Source: Planctomycetaceae bacterium (lineage in GTDB: Bacteria > Planctomycetota > Planctomycetia > Planctomycetales > Planctomycetaceae). Taken from it: DNA of 64,000 bases. The stretch is from contig PBMZ01000183.1 of assembly GCA_002722955.1 (NCBI GenBank), positions 59,793 to 123,792 of the forward strand, given 5' to 3'. A program made the position numbers and the translations under genes. This document shows positions 28,270-37,411 of the stretch, piece after piece. The notes beneath the pieces were generated by a model. That model did no database searches, was not told where the DNA came from, and saw only the letters and a list, made by a program, of their open reading frames with translations. Positions within the stretch are counted from its first letter, which is position 1; each line of letters starts with the position of its first letter.

Positions 28270-31200
28270 ATGTTTCCAAAGCAAGTGTCGCTGTCTTGCG
28301 CCTTTGCACTGATCTGTGTCTGTAGCGGAGTTGCTCTAGCTGACGAGGGCAAGATCCCCGAAGCCACTTCCAAGAAGGTCAACTTCGTCCGCGATGTCGC
28401 GCCGATCTTGTCCAAGCATTGCATTCAATGCCACGGTGAAGAAAAGAGCGAAGGCGGACTGAGGCTGGATCAACGCAAAGCGGCTTTAACTGGCGGTGAT
28501 TCCGGTGCGGTCATTGTTGCCGGCAAAGGTGCCAAGAGCCGATTGATTCAATTGGTTGCTGGCGTTGAAGACGGCGAAATCATGCCTCCCGAAGGCAACC
28601 TTTTGAAGACGCAGGAAGTCTCGATCTTAAGAGCGTGGATCGACCAAGGTGCCAAGTGGCCTGATCTGGTTGCCGAGAATCTTGCCTTGGCGCATTGGGC
28701 GTATCAACCGGTCCATCTACTTCAGGCTCCGAAGACAAAACAAACTGATTGGGTTCGCAATCCAGTCGATGCGTTCGTGTTGGCGAAGTTAGAGTCGCAC
28801 GGTGTCAAACCTTCGGCGGAAGCAGATCGCGCCACGTTGATTCGGCGGTTGAGTTTGGACTTGCTGGGCTTGTTGCCAAGCGTGGAAGAAGTGGATGCGT
28901 TTGTGAATGACAAGTCGCCCAAAGCTTACGAGAACCTTGTCGATCGATTGCTGAAGTCGAAGCACTTCGGCGAGCGATGGGGCCGCCATTGGCTGGACAA
29001 GGCCCGCTATGCGGACTCGGACGGCTATGAAAAAGATCGACCGCGACCTAACGCTTGGAGATGGCGTGATTGGGTTATTGAGGCTGTGAATGCAGACATG
29101 CCTTTCAGTCAATTCACGATCGAGCAACAAGCTGGCGACTTGTTGCCGAACGCCACCAACATGCAAAAGCTGGCAACCGCCTTTCATCGACAAACATTGA
29201 CCAACACGGAAGGCGGCACCGACCAAGAACAATTCCGCGTGGAAGCCACATTCGATCGCGTCGAGACGACAGGCACAGTTTGGCTGGGATTGACAATCGG
29301 TTGCGCGCGATGCCACTCGCACAAATACGATCAAATATCACAAGACGAGTACTATCAACTGTTCGCGTTTTTCAACAACGGTGACGAGACGAATGCCAAC
29401 GTTCCCATCACCGACCCTGTTACGTATTCGAAGCAATTGGCCGAGCACGCAGCCAAAATCTCAGCGAAACAATCCGAGCTGCAGGCAGCGATCGAAACGC
29501 TCCAACCGGAACAAGAGAAATGGGAAGCGGACACGCTGGCGCAGCTTGCCGATGCCAAGAAGAACCCGCCAAAGTTCCATGCTTTGGAAACGCTAGAGGT
29601 TAGCGGCCCGAAAGACGTCACGTTTATTTTGCAAGACGACGGCTCTTATCTGGTTGGTGGCGCCAGCCCCGCCCGAGGAGAATACAAGATTGAACTGAAG
29701 ACGGATGTCAAAGGCATCAATGGCTTCAAGATCGAAGTCTTGCCGCACGACGGCTTGCCAAAGAAGGGCCCCGGCAGAGCTCCCAACGGAAACTTCGTGC
29801 TAACGGAAGTTCGAGCCTACGCTGCCGAAAACCGTGACCTGAAAGTCGAGGATAAAGTGACATTTGCCGGCGCGGCTGCGGACTTTGCTCAAAAGGACTT
29901 TCCGCCGCAACGAGTTCTCGATGGCAATGCTCAAACCGGATGGGCGGTCGCGCCGCAAATGAGTAAGGCTCACGCGATTACTCTGGCAACGAAAGCCCCG
30001 ATTCAATTCAAGGGGACGACGCGAATTCAAATCGTCTTGGACCAGACTTACAACACGCCGCACATGATTGGGCGTTTCCGAATCTCAGCAATGACGGGCA
30101 AGTCGGCCGAATCAATCGTTCCTGGCAACATTGCCAATGTCTTGGAGACTCCCAAAGACAAGCGTTCCGCGGAACAAACCAAACAGCTGCTTGACTTCTA
30201 CGCTGCACGGAATCCGAAGACTGTAAAGCTTAAGAACGAACTGACGAGTCTTGAGAAGAATCCGCCCAAGACCATGTCCGTGCGAATCGTCACGCAGCGA
30301 CAGAGCAATCCACGCAAAACCTTTCTTCTAACCCGCGGCGACTTCTTACGTCCGAAGAAAGATCAGATCATATTACCCGAGGGCCTTGCCACTTTGCCCC
30401 GTATGAGACTCCGCAACGTTGGAGCAAGAAACCGCATGGACTTGGCACGCTGGCTGGTCGACTCGAACAATCCGTTGACACCGCGAGTGGCCGCAAACCA
30501 CATTTGGTCTCATTTATTCGGACGCGGCATTGTTGGCACGGTCAATGATTTCGGTGTGCGTGGCGATCGGCCAACGCACCCCGATTTGCTGGATTGGTTG
30601 GCTCACCACTTTGTCCGCGATCTTCGCTGGAGCCGTAAGCAGTTGATCAAAACGATCGTCATGTCGGCCACTTATCGTCAGTCGTCGACGCATCGCGATG
30701 AGATGATCGAGTTGGATCCGAAGAACGAATTGTTGCATCGACAAAACCGAGTGCGTGTCGAGGCCGAGATTGTTCGCGATATCACATTGAACGCAAGCGG
30801 CTTGTTGTCCGCAAAGATTGGTGGGCCCAGTGTCTTCCCGCCGCTGCCTCCAAGCATCGCGGAACTGAGCTATGCCAACAACTTCAAATGGAAGACCAGC
30901 GAAGGCGAGGATCGCTATCGGCGTGGGATGTACACGTTCTTTAAGCGAACAGCTCCGCATCCGAATCTTGTTGCCTTCGACTGTCCTGACTCCAACGTGA
31001 CCTGTGTTGAACGTCGTTCGTCCAACACACCGTTGCAAGCGCTGACGACGTTGAACAATGAAGTCTTCGTCGAAGCAGCCCAGGCGTTCTCAAAGCGAGT
31101 CCTCTCGAAGTCGTTCAAAAGCGACGAGGCCCGAATGTCCTATGCCATCAAAACCTGTGTTTCTCGAACACCAACAACCGAAGAAGTGGCTAATGTGCTG

Positions 31201-31365
31201 GACTTGTTGGAAACAGCGCGAGCCTGGTATCGAGAGCACGCTGAAGACGCGAAGAAGTTGATTGGCTCGCATAAGACTGACGGTGTCGCCGAGTATGAAG
31301 CCGCTGCCTGGGCTGCGGCAGCTCGGATTATTTTGAACTTTGACGAGTTTGTGACTCGTGGGTAG
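28270..31365 (+). CDS. Planctomycete cytochrome: PSCyt1-DUF1549-DUF1553 protein
   Basis: The protein of about 1031 residues starts with a signal peptide (ending GVALADEG). A PSCyt1 heme motif CIQCH follows with the phrase KSEGGLRLD, then DUF1549 with a second motif CARCH (CHSHKYDQISQDEYY). A middle beta-rich, lipocalin/discoidin-like insert comes next, and a C-terminal DUF1553 region (NPLTPRVAANHIWSHLFG, SSNTPLQALTTLN). GGAGA lies six bases before ATG 28270, which supports this start over ATG 28231. It is followed by its usual partner, a DUF1501 gene. Confidence 0.9.
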   Translation: MFPKQVSLSCAFALICVCSGVALADEGKIPEATSKKVNFVRDVAPILSKHCIQCHGEEKSEGGLRLDQRKAALTGGDSGAVIVAGKGAKSRLIQLVAGVEDGEIMPPEGNLLKTQEVSILRAWIDQGAKWPDLVAENLALAHWAYQPVHLLQAPKTKQTDWVRNPVDAFVLAKLESHGVKPSAEADRATLIRRLSLDLLGLLPSVEEVDAFVNDKSPKAYENLVDRLLKSKHFGERWGRHWLDKARYADSDGYEKDRPRPNAWRWRDWVIEAVNADMPFSQFTIEQQAGDLLPNATNMQKLATAFHRQTLTNTEGGTDQEQFRVEATFDRVETTGTVWLGLTIGCARCHSHKYDQISQDEYYQLFAFFNNGDETNANVPITDPVTYSKQLAEHAAKISAKQSELQAAIETLQPEQEKWEADTLAQLADAKKNPPKFHALETLEVSGPKDVTFILQDDGSYLVGGASPARGEYKIELKTDVKGINGFKIEVLPHDGLPKKGPGRAPNGNFVLTEVRAYAAENRDLKVEDKVTFAGAAADFAQKDFPPQRVLDGNAQTGWAVAPQMSKAHAITLATKAPIQFKGTTRIQIVLDQTYNTPHMIGRFRISAMTGKSAESIVPGNIANVLETPKDKRSAEQTKQLLDFYAARNPKTVKLKNELTSLEKNPPKTMSVRIVTQRQSNPRKTFLLTRGDFLRPKKDQIILPEGLATLPRMRLRNVGARNRMDLARWLVDSNNPLTPRVAANHIWSHLFGRGIVGTVNDFGVRGDRPTHPDLLDWLAHHFVRDLRWSRKQLIKTIVMSATYRQSSTHRDEMIELDPKNELLHRQNRVRVEAEIVRDITLNASGLLSAKIGGPSVFPPLPPSIAELSYANNFKWKTSEGEDRYRRGMYTFFKRTAPHPNLVAFDCPDSNVTCVERRSSNTPLQALTTLNNEVFVEAAQAFSKRVLSKSFKSDEARMSYAIKTCVSRTPTTEEVANVLDLLETARAWYREHAEDAKKLIGSHKTDGVAEYEAAAWAAAARIILNFDEFVTRG

Positions 31366-31423
31366 CACGGCACGTTTTCGAACATCCTGAACCTTAACAC
31401 TTAGTTTTTTGAATCGAATTGCC

Positions 31424-32902
31424 ATGAACGCATATAACGACATCGAACGAGGTCGACGTGAATTCTTGACAACGTCAGCCAGTGGCTTGGGTCTGGCGGG
31501 GCTTGGTGCCATGCTCAGCGATGACGGATTGTTGTCGCAAGCAAACGCCGCCGAAGGTGTCACCGATCCCTTGGCCGTCAAGGAGACGAATTTCTTACTC
31601 AAAGCCAAGTCGTGCATTTTTATCTTCAATGCGGGAGCTCCGTCCCACTTAGACCTGTTCGATCCCAAGCCGAAACTGACGGAATTGAACGGCAAGAAAC
31701 TTCCAGATTCGTTGCTGAAGAACGTCCGCTTCGCTTTCATCAAGAAAGATGGCGCGGTGTTGATGGGCAGCAAACGTCAATACAACAAGCATGGTGAATG
31801 CGGTACTGAGTTTTCGGATTATCTGCCCCATATCGGATCTTGTGCCGACGACATTTTGTTGGTGCGATCGATGTACTCCGAGCAATTCAATCACCACCCC
31901 GGTCAGCTGATGATGCAGTGCGGTCGCGGCACGTTTGGTTTGCCGACGATGGGCTCGTGGTTAACGTACGGCTTAGGTTCGGAATCGAAGAACTTGCCAG
32001 GTTATGTCGTGTTAACCAGCGGGCGAGGTTCCAGCGGCGGCGCTACGTTGTGGCAGAACGGTTTTCTTCCATCGACGTACGCTGGCGTGCTGTTTCGAAA
32101 CAGTGGCGAACCCGTCTTGAATCTCAGTAACCCGTCCGGTTTGCCGCCGGAACTCCAACAAAAAGGACTGGAAGTTTTAGGCAAGGTCAATCGAGGCCGC
32201 TACCAGGAAGTTCACGATCCCGAGATTGCGAGTCGGATTGCCAATTACGAATTAGCTTATCGGATGCAGACGGCGGCACCTGAGCTAATCGACCTTTCAT
32301 CGGAATCAAAAGAAACGCACGAGCTATACGGAGTCGGACGTCAAGAGCCGAAAACTGGCGGCCGAGGAAAGTTCGGCAACACGCACGACAGCTTCTCTCG
32401 CAATTGCCTTCTGGCTCGTCGGCTTGTCGAGCGAGGAGTGCGTTTCGTCAACATCGTCTACGCTTCCTGGGATCATCACAGCAATTTAGACAACGAACTG
32501 AAGTACAATTCAGGAGTCGTCGATCAACCAATCGCCGCCCTGATCAAGGACCTGAAACAACGCGGACTGCACGATGATACCTTGGTTGTTTGGGGTGCAG
32601 AATTCGGGCGCACGCCGCTTGGTGAGAATCGACGTGGTGGCCCAGCTACAGGCCGCGATCACCACCCGCATTCTTTCTCGATGTTCCTATCGGGTGGCGG
32701 CATCAAGGGCGGTCAGGTCTACGGCAAATCAGATGATGTCGGTTGGGGTGTCGCGGAAGATGGCGTGCATGTCAATGATCTGCACGCCACGATGCTGCAT
32801 CTGTTTGGTCTTGATCACTTAAAGCTGACCTATCGTTTCCAAGGTCGCGACTTCCGACTGACGGATGTTGGTGGCGAGGTGATCAACCGCTGGCTTGCCT
32901 GA
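31424..32902 (+). CDS. DUF1501-family Tat-exported sulfatase-like protein
   Basis: The 492-residue protein has a twin-arginine-like leader (ERGRREFLTTSASGLGLAGLGAML) and typical DUF1501 motifs: FNAGAPSHLDLFDPKP, MYSEQFNHHPGQLMMQCG, ARRLVERGVRFVNIVY and WGAEFGRTPLGE. The fold is alkaline phosphatase/sulfatase-like. No formylglycine CxPxR motif was seen. It follows the cytochrome gene with a gap of 58 bases. ATG 31424 is preferred to an upstream TTG. Confidence 0.9.
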   Translation: MNAYNDIERGRREFLTTSASGLGLAGLGAMLSDDGLLSQANAAEGVTDPLAVKETNFLLKAKSCIFIFNAGAPSHLDLFDPKPKLTELNGKKLPDSLLKNVRFAFIKKDGAVLMGSKRQYNKHGECGTEFSDYLPHIGSCADDILLVRSMYSEQFNHHPGQLMMQCGRGTFGLPTMGSWLTYGLGSESKNLPGYVVLTSGRGSSGGATLWQNGFLPSTYAGVLFRNSGEPVLNLSNPSGLPPELQQKGLEVLGKVNRGRYQEVHDPEIASRIANYELAYRMQTAAPELIDLSSESKETHELYGVGRQEPKTGGRGKFGNTHDSFSRNCLLARRLVERGVRFVNIVYASWDHHSNLDNELKYNSGVVDQPIAALIKDLKQRGLHDDTLVVWGAEFGRTPLGENRRGGPATGRDHHPHSFSMFLSGGGIKGGQVYGKSDDVGWGVAEDGVHVNDLHATMLHLFGLDHLKLTYRFQGRDFRLTDVGGEVINRWLA

Positions 32903-32917
32903 TTTCGAGCGGCTCGG

Positions 32918-34048
32918 TCAGCTGACGTCCCACTTCTTGACACCCTTGACGAACTCTCTTAAGAAATCGATGTAGGATTCGTAGAGGTGTAAGAAGCCGC
33001 CGCCGTAGTTATTCTTGATGTCCTCGGCGCGGATTTTTTTCCAATCGCTGGGCTTCTTGATTTTCAGTCGTTTCGCCAGCCAATCAAAGTATCGCTTGCG
33101 GTTTTTCTTGTCTTCCCAAAATCCGTGGGGAACGCGTGGAAACATCCATTCGTTCCAATTGTAGTTTGGATAGCAGTCCAAGCATGCGGCCAGCGGCGAG
33201 CCGTCATAGAACTTGATAAATTGGTTTCCGTAGTGCTCGCCGAATTGTTTACGATTGACGACATACCAGTCGGCGTTTTTCTTGAAGCGGAGTTCCTTGG
33301 CCAGCCATCTCATGTAACGCTGACGATTGCGGCGGTGCTCCCAGAAACCTTTGGGAGTCTTCGAGAACATCCACTCTTTCCAATCGTACTTCGGACGAAA
33401 CTTCTTGATCGCCTCGGAAATTGTACTGTTGTAATGAGTCAGAAAGCCGCCGCCTTTGAGCCGTTTGAAATCTTGATTGGTGACCTTATACCAATCTTCC
33501 GGTTCTTTGATATTCATTTCCTGCTCGAACCATTCCATGTAACGGCGATGGTTTGCAGGTTTGCTCCAAAAGGCTCGCGGACAAGATGTGAAGAGCCACG
33601 GTTTCCAATCGTACTTGGGAAAACATTCGCGAATGCCTTCGATGACCGAGCTACTCCAATAATTCAGCAGCGACCCACCACCGGGCTGTCCCTTAAGATC
33701 CAGCGTTGTGATTTGGTACCAATCTTCGAAGCGCTTGAACTTCAGTTGGCGACCCAGCCAATGCATGTAGTTGACGCGATTGCCAAGATAGTTCCAGAAG
33801 TCGTGGGGCATGGAACCGTCAAGCCAGATTGCGTCGGCTCGCTTGATCGGTTTGAGCGAGTACGCGTCATCCTTGTTCGCTCGCTTCTTGGAAGCCTTTT
33901 TCTTTTTGCTGGCTTTCTTCTTCGCTGTGGCCTTTTTCGATTTCGCGGCAGCTTTTTTCGAGCTTCGTTTGGGCGCATCGCCAGACTGCCGTGTGCGAGT
34001 ACTAGTCGCACGCATAGACTTTTTCCTTAGGCCTTTTTTCTTGGCCAT
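32918..34048 (-). CDS. W-rich four-repeat protein with a histone-H1-like basic tail
   Basis: The 376-residue protein starts with a tail of about 70 residues rich in Lys, Ala and Ser (KKAAAKSKKATAKKKASKKK). It is followed by four tandem repeats of about 75 residues (roughly 84-152, 159-228, 234-303 and 310-376). Each repeat contains a FW near its start, NRxxYMxWLaxxL, a DWY or DW, GGGfLxxY and, in the first three, YxWxxWmF. The basic tail suggests DNA or RNA binding, and the repeats may bind nucleic acid or peptide; this is inference. Its ATG shares one base with the stop of the upstream aminoacylase gene. No family name was recalled. Confidence 0.75.
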   Translation of the reverse strand: MAKKKGLRKKSMRATSTRTRQSGDAPKRSSKKAAAKSKKATAKKKASKKKKASKKRANKDDAYSLKPIKRADAIWLDGSMPHDFWNYLGNRVNYMHWLGRQLKFKRFEDWYQITTLDLKGQPGGGSLLNYWSSSVIEGIRECFPKYDWKPWLFTSCPRAFWSKPANHRRYMEWFEQEMNIKEPEDWYKVTNQDFKRLKGGGFLTHYNSTISEAIKKFRPKYDWKEWMFSKTPKGFWEHRRNRQRYMRWLAKELRFKKNADWYVVNRKQFGEHYGNQFIKFYDGSPLAACLDCYPNYNWNEWMFPRVPHGFWEDKKNRKRYFDWLAKRLKIKKPSDWKKIRAEDIKNNYGGGFLHLYESYIDFLREFVKGVKKWDVS

Positions 34049-35628
34049 CAAATTCCCGCTTTTGGCTGACACCTAACGAAACGACCTGGCAATGGTGACT
34101 CAAACTCCAGTTTGGGTCGGCCATCAGTGATGATGGCGCATCCATTAACCAACACGTGCTCCATGCCTTCCGATAGTTGGCATGGATCATCGTAGTTCGC
34201 GCGTTCGCATATCGTTTCGGCATCAAACACGACAACATCCGCAAAATGACCCTCGCGGAGTGTGCTGCGATCTCTGAGTCCAAAACGTTGGGCTGCGTGT
34301 CCTGAAAGCTTGTATATAGCTTCTTCGTGAGAGAGAAGGCACCGGTCTCGCACCAGGGCGCCCAACAACCGGCTAGCAGAGCCGAATACCCTGGGGTGGA
34401 CCATACTATCTGCAAAGAATATGCCATCTGTACCGATTATCGCGGACTCATGGTTTATGAGTGGAATACCGCGGTCGTCGTCGCCTTCGTTAAATACTAG
34501 TAAGATTGCTAAACGCTCTTCGATAAGGAAATTGAACAAAACTTCTTCCGCATCGCCGCCCTTCTCTTCGATGTACTCGCTCAGGTACTTGCCCTGATGT
34601 ACACTGTTTTCCTTGCTGCCGACCCAGGCGATGCGGAGCTTGTCGACTTCCAGGCGATTGGCTAATAGGCCGTCGCGAAAACGGGCCCGCAGCTTGGGAT
34701 CCGCCATCTTGCCCATGGCGGCCATCGGACCGTCTTCCCAGAAGTCATATGGCAGCAAGTAGTTAAGCATCGTCGAGCCGTGTTGGTAGGGGTACACGTC
34801 GAAGCTGAAGTCCACTTCGTTCCGAGCCACCTTGTCGATGTAATCCAACACGCGCTCGACCTCACCGTCGTCCTGCCCTTTCAGGTGAGAGATGTGCACG
34901 CCAACCCCCGCTCGGCGGCCGATTTCCACGGCTTCCTGAATCGCGGGGAGCAAACCTTTCTTGTATCGCACGTGAGTGACGTAAATGCCGCCGTACTTGG
35001 CCATGGCCGAGCAAGCTTCCACCAATTCGTCCGTTGTCGAATAGCACTGCACGATATAGTCGAGCCCCGTGGAAAGACCGACGGCGCCCTGTTCCATGCC
35101 CTCGCAGATGCGACGCTGGATCTCGCGCATTTGGTAATCGTCAACAGCACCAGGACCGAACCCCCGCGCCAACGCTCGCAAGTTCGCGTACGGAATATGA
35201 GTCATCGCGTTCTGAGCGTTGTTGCCATCGATCTCGAGCATCCATTCTTCGAGCGATGTCCAACCACGGTACTCGTCCATTCGCATGGCGTTCAGAGAGC
35301 GAAGGTAGAAGAACCACTCTCTCCACGTATGTTCATCAACGGGCGCATAGGAGATCCCGTCCGCTGCCAACACCTCGGTGGTGAAACCTTGCATGGTCTT
35401 GGCCGGCAGGTGTTGCTGCTTCAACATCCATCCGTCCGAATGATTGTGAACATCAACAAACCCCGGCGCCACGATCTTGTTGGTGGCATCGATAGTCTCG
35501 CGACCCGACGCGGCACGCAAGTCGCCAATCGCCGTGATCCGATCGCCCTCGATTCCGAGATCGCCGCGATACCGGTCAGCACCCGTGCCGTCAATGATGG
35601 TTCCGTCTTTAATGATGATGTCAAACAA
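34048..35628 (-). CDS. N-acyl-D-amino-acid deacylase (D-aminoacylase) family amidohydrolase
   Basis: The 526-residue protein has the amidohydrolase layout: IIIKDGTIIDGTGADRYRGD at the start, metal motif VAPGFVDVHNHSD (HxH near residue 62), and GAVGLSTGLDY. Later histidines lie in YVTHVRYKKG and VHISHLKGQ, and SAIIGTDG carries the catalytic Asp. No signal peptide is seen. Such enzymes release D-amino acids from N-acylated forms and may take part in peptidoglycan-derived or D-peptide use. Its stop and the ATG of the W-rich repeat gene overlap as TGATG, so the two are translationally coupled. Confidence 0.88.
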   Translation of the reverse strand: MFDIIIKDGTIIDGTGADRYRGDLGIEGDRITAIGDLRAASGRETIDATNKIVAPGFVDVHNHSDGWMLKQQHLPAKTMQGFTTEVLAADGISYAPVDEHTWREWFFYLRSLNAMRMDEYRGWTSLEEWMLEIDGNNAQNAMTHIPYANLRALARGFGPGAVDDYQMREIQRRICEGMEQGAVGLSTGLDYIVQCYSTTDELVEACSAMAKYGGIYVTHVRYKKGLLPAIQEAVEIGRRAGVGVHISHLKGQDDGEVERVLDYIDKVARNEVDFSFDVYPYQHGSTMLNYLLPYDFWEDGPMAAMGKMADPKLRARFRDGLLANRLEVDKLRIAWVGSKENSVHQGKYLSEYIEEKGGDAEEVLFNFLIEERLAILLVFNEGDDDRGIPLINHESAIIGTDGIFFADSMVHPRVFGSASRLLGALVRDRCLLSHEEAIYKLSGHAAQRFGLRDRSTLREGHFADVVVFDAETICERANYDDPCQLSEGMEHVLVNGCAIITDGRPKLEFESPLPGRFVRCQPKAGI

Positions 35629-36115
35629 GAGGCTCGCCTTTGTAATTGCCTTGGCCGTTCAGAGCCAAGAAGTCAAATTCGATGCACAATCCGCGCCGCT
35701 CGGATTGTGGATTCCCGAGTGTGAAAAATGGAATTCCGTACGTTGTTGTTGAGTTAGTGAATGGAAACAGTCTTTGGTCAAATGACGATTCCCAATATTA
35801 TCAATGGCAGTGCACAATAGTAACCTCTCCCGCGAGAACCATAACTTCGTAACACGGGAAGCCGGGGAGGGGTTAGGCTCTGTGCCTTAGTTGTTCAAAC
35901 GCCCCTGAGTTTTACTCAGGGGTTCTCGCGTCTCTGCACTACTCGTCGTGTAGTGTAGTGCAAAAACGCGAGAACCCCCGACATAAAGTCGGGGGCGTTA
36001 CCACACAACTTCGAATCTCATGCATCGATACAAGTACAAGTTTGCGAATCAAATATCCCTTGGGGTACAGTTTTGCGCCCATCGACACAAGTTGCTATCT
36101 TGAGGCTTCGCATCC
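35629..36115. other. Intergenic stretch with a structured element, otherwise empty
   Basis: No gene is seen between the aminoacylase start and 36116. It holds the hairpin cluster at 35898-35999 and the probable promoter regions of the divergent genes. Short frames here are shadows without coding character. Confidence 0.5.
35898..35999. ncRNA. Nested multi-hairpin element (possible structured RNA or REP-like unit)
   Basis: Outer arms AACGCCCC (35898-35905) and GGGGCGTT (35992-35999) can pair. Inside are CCCCTGAG/CTCAGGGG (35902-35922), GGTTCTCGCG/CGCGAGAACC (35921-35930 with 35967-35976), GCACTAC/GTAGTGC (35936-35961) and CCCCCGAC/GTCGGGGG (35975-35995). All stems are perfect, but neighbouring stems share bases, so they compete. 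Element type unknown; a related CCCCGACC/GGTCGGGG hairpin lies at 50699-50718. Confidence 0.5.
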
Positions 36116-36454
36116 ATGACCGAGACAGCAACCTCTCATTCGCTCAGCGAAACAGAATTCAAAGCGTTTCAGACCAAGGTCACCGAGGCATTCTGGGGTT
36201 ACGAGGAACTCGGCAACGAATTACGTGATCGAGTCCGAGATTACTTGATCGACGGTGCCGACGGAACTTGCCTGTTGGAGATGCCAGCAGCTCTTAAGAA
36301 CGGAAAACGCAAGCGGTTCTTCAAAATCAGACGCGGCCATGTCGTGCGCAGCAGAGGAAAGACGGCTCACCAAAAGTTCCTGGGACTGTTGAGATTACCA
36401 CACGTAACCGATGGTTATTTTCGGCGGCTAGGTGACTTCGCCGGCTTTCAGTGA
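36116..36454 (+). CDS. Hypothetical protein, 112 residues
   Basis: No family was recognised. It is small, acidic at first (MTETATSHSLSETEF), with a helical AFWGYEELGNELRDRVRDYL stretch and then a basic region (KNGKRKRFFKIRRG). Its stop TGA overlaps the next start (GTGA at 36451-36454), so the two products are made together. The overlap and codon use support that it is real. Confidence 0.6.
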   Translation: MTETATSHSLSETEFKAFQTKVTEAFWGYEELGNELRDRVRDYLIDGADGTCLLEMPAALKNGKRKRFFKIRRGHVVRSRGKTAHQKFLGLLRLPHVTDGYFRRLGDFAGFQ

Positions 36455-37298
36455 GCGAAACTTGCGTTGCCAACGTTTACGCAAACACCGACGCCACGAA
36501 GCTCGACTTTGGCGAGGCCGACATTCACCGATGGAGCGACTTGGTGAAAGTCGTCCAGCGATCGCAGCTGCTCGGTCTGCGGTTAACCGATCCGCGATCG
36601 TCGTGCTTCGTCCACATCGCTGGGGGCGTCGCTGGATTGATGAATTGAATCAAGACTTTGTTTGGGAAGTCGAGGACACTGCCGGAGCAACTCTGGACAT
36701 CCGCGTGAATTGGACAGAAGTCGATGAGTCCGCAGTTGCCCTCTTGGAGTCATTCAAAGATTACCGCGACAATCCGATCGGCGTTGTCGGTCGGGTCGAG
36801 TTGTCGGGCAACAAGATATTCGTCTACCCGTTTTCGATTCTTTCGAGCGGCACGATCCAAGGCGATCACGTGTTGTGTCCGCAGTTCGATCAATCACGAC
36901 TGCGGTCGCGTAATGAGTCGTTGCTTCAGCGCTTGAGGAAGAAGTTCTATCGGGACGAAAGAGTGAAAACTCAAATCGGCAGCGCCGTTGACGAAGACGA
37001 TTTGTTCGGGCTTGCCGACGACTCATTGTTTGGTGGAACGTTGCCAGCTTTGGTTGCTGATGCCGAACGCGTCGTTGGTGTCGCACTCGAATCCGGAGCC
37101 CAACGATACTTGCCAAACGCCGCAACAACACTTTCTACCGTTTGCGAGCAGTTGTCGAATTTGGGAGCGACGTCACTGTCAGAAGCCTTGGCCCTATCAC
37201 TTGAGGATACGAAGCCGGTGACTTTGTTGCGGGCCTCTTATCGGTTGCAGGTTTTCCGTCAGTCGATGAGGCTGAGCCAACTAACGCTGGCTGAATGA
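36451..37298 (+). CDS. Hypothetical protein with an apparent internal frameshift
   Basis: The GTG at 36451 overlaps the previous stop and begins a plausible protein (SETCVANVYANTDATKLDFG) that stops at 36648. A second frame continues the protein from about 36635 (WIDELNQDFVWEVEDTAG) to 37298. In that frame, upstream of this point, the text is arginine-rich and looks non-coding. A lost base in or near the GGGGG run at about 36624-36628 explains the pattern. The repaired product would be about 280 residues with acidic, helical and beta parts. Function unknown. It could be a pseudogene, a sequence error or rare slippage. Confidence 0.55.
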
Positions 37299-37316
37299 GT
37301 TCTGTTTCTTAATCGA

Positions 37317-37382
37317 GTAGCGAAAGTCGCCAAGACTTTCGGCAAGCGAGAAAACCGAAACTCTTAGCGAGTTTCGCTACGA
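37317..37382. repeat. GCGAAAGTC hairpin repeat, copy 1
   Basis: CGAAAGTC (37321-37328) and GACTTTCG (37334-37341) form a hairpin. The 25 bases from 37317 are identical to 61626-61650. A second related arm, GAGTTTCGCTAC, ends at 37381. It lies between a hypothetical gene and the convergent recombinase gene, and may act as terminator. Confidence 0.75.
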
Positions 37383-37411
37383 GTTATCAGCTCTGAAGCT
37401 TACCGAAGTTG

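Noticed and set aside
33125..34030. Long plus-strand frame of about 300 codons
   Set aside because: It is antisense to the W-rich repeat gene, and its apparent repeats only mirror that gene's repeats.
34780..35724. Plus-strand frame of about 314 codons
   Set aside because: It is antisense to the D-aminoacylase and has no recognisable domain; the aminoacylase motifs decide the strand.
36432..36630. N-terminal extension of the 36451 gene in the same frame as its C-terminal part
   Set aside because: The text is rich in Arg and lacks protein-like character, while the other frame overlaps the previous stop and reads well. A frameshift is the better reading.
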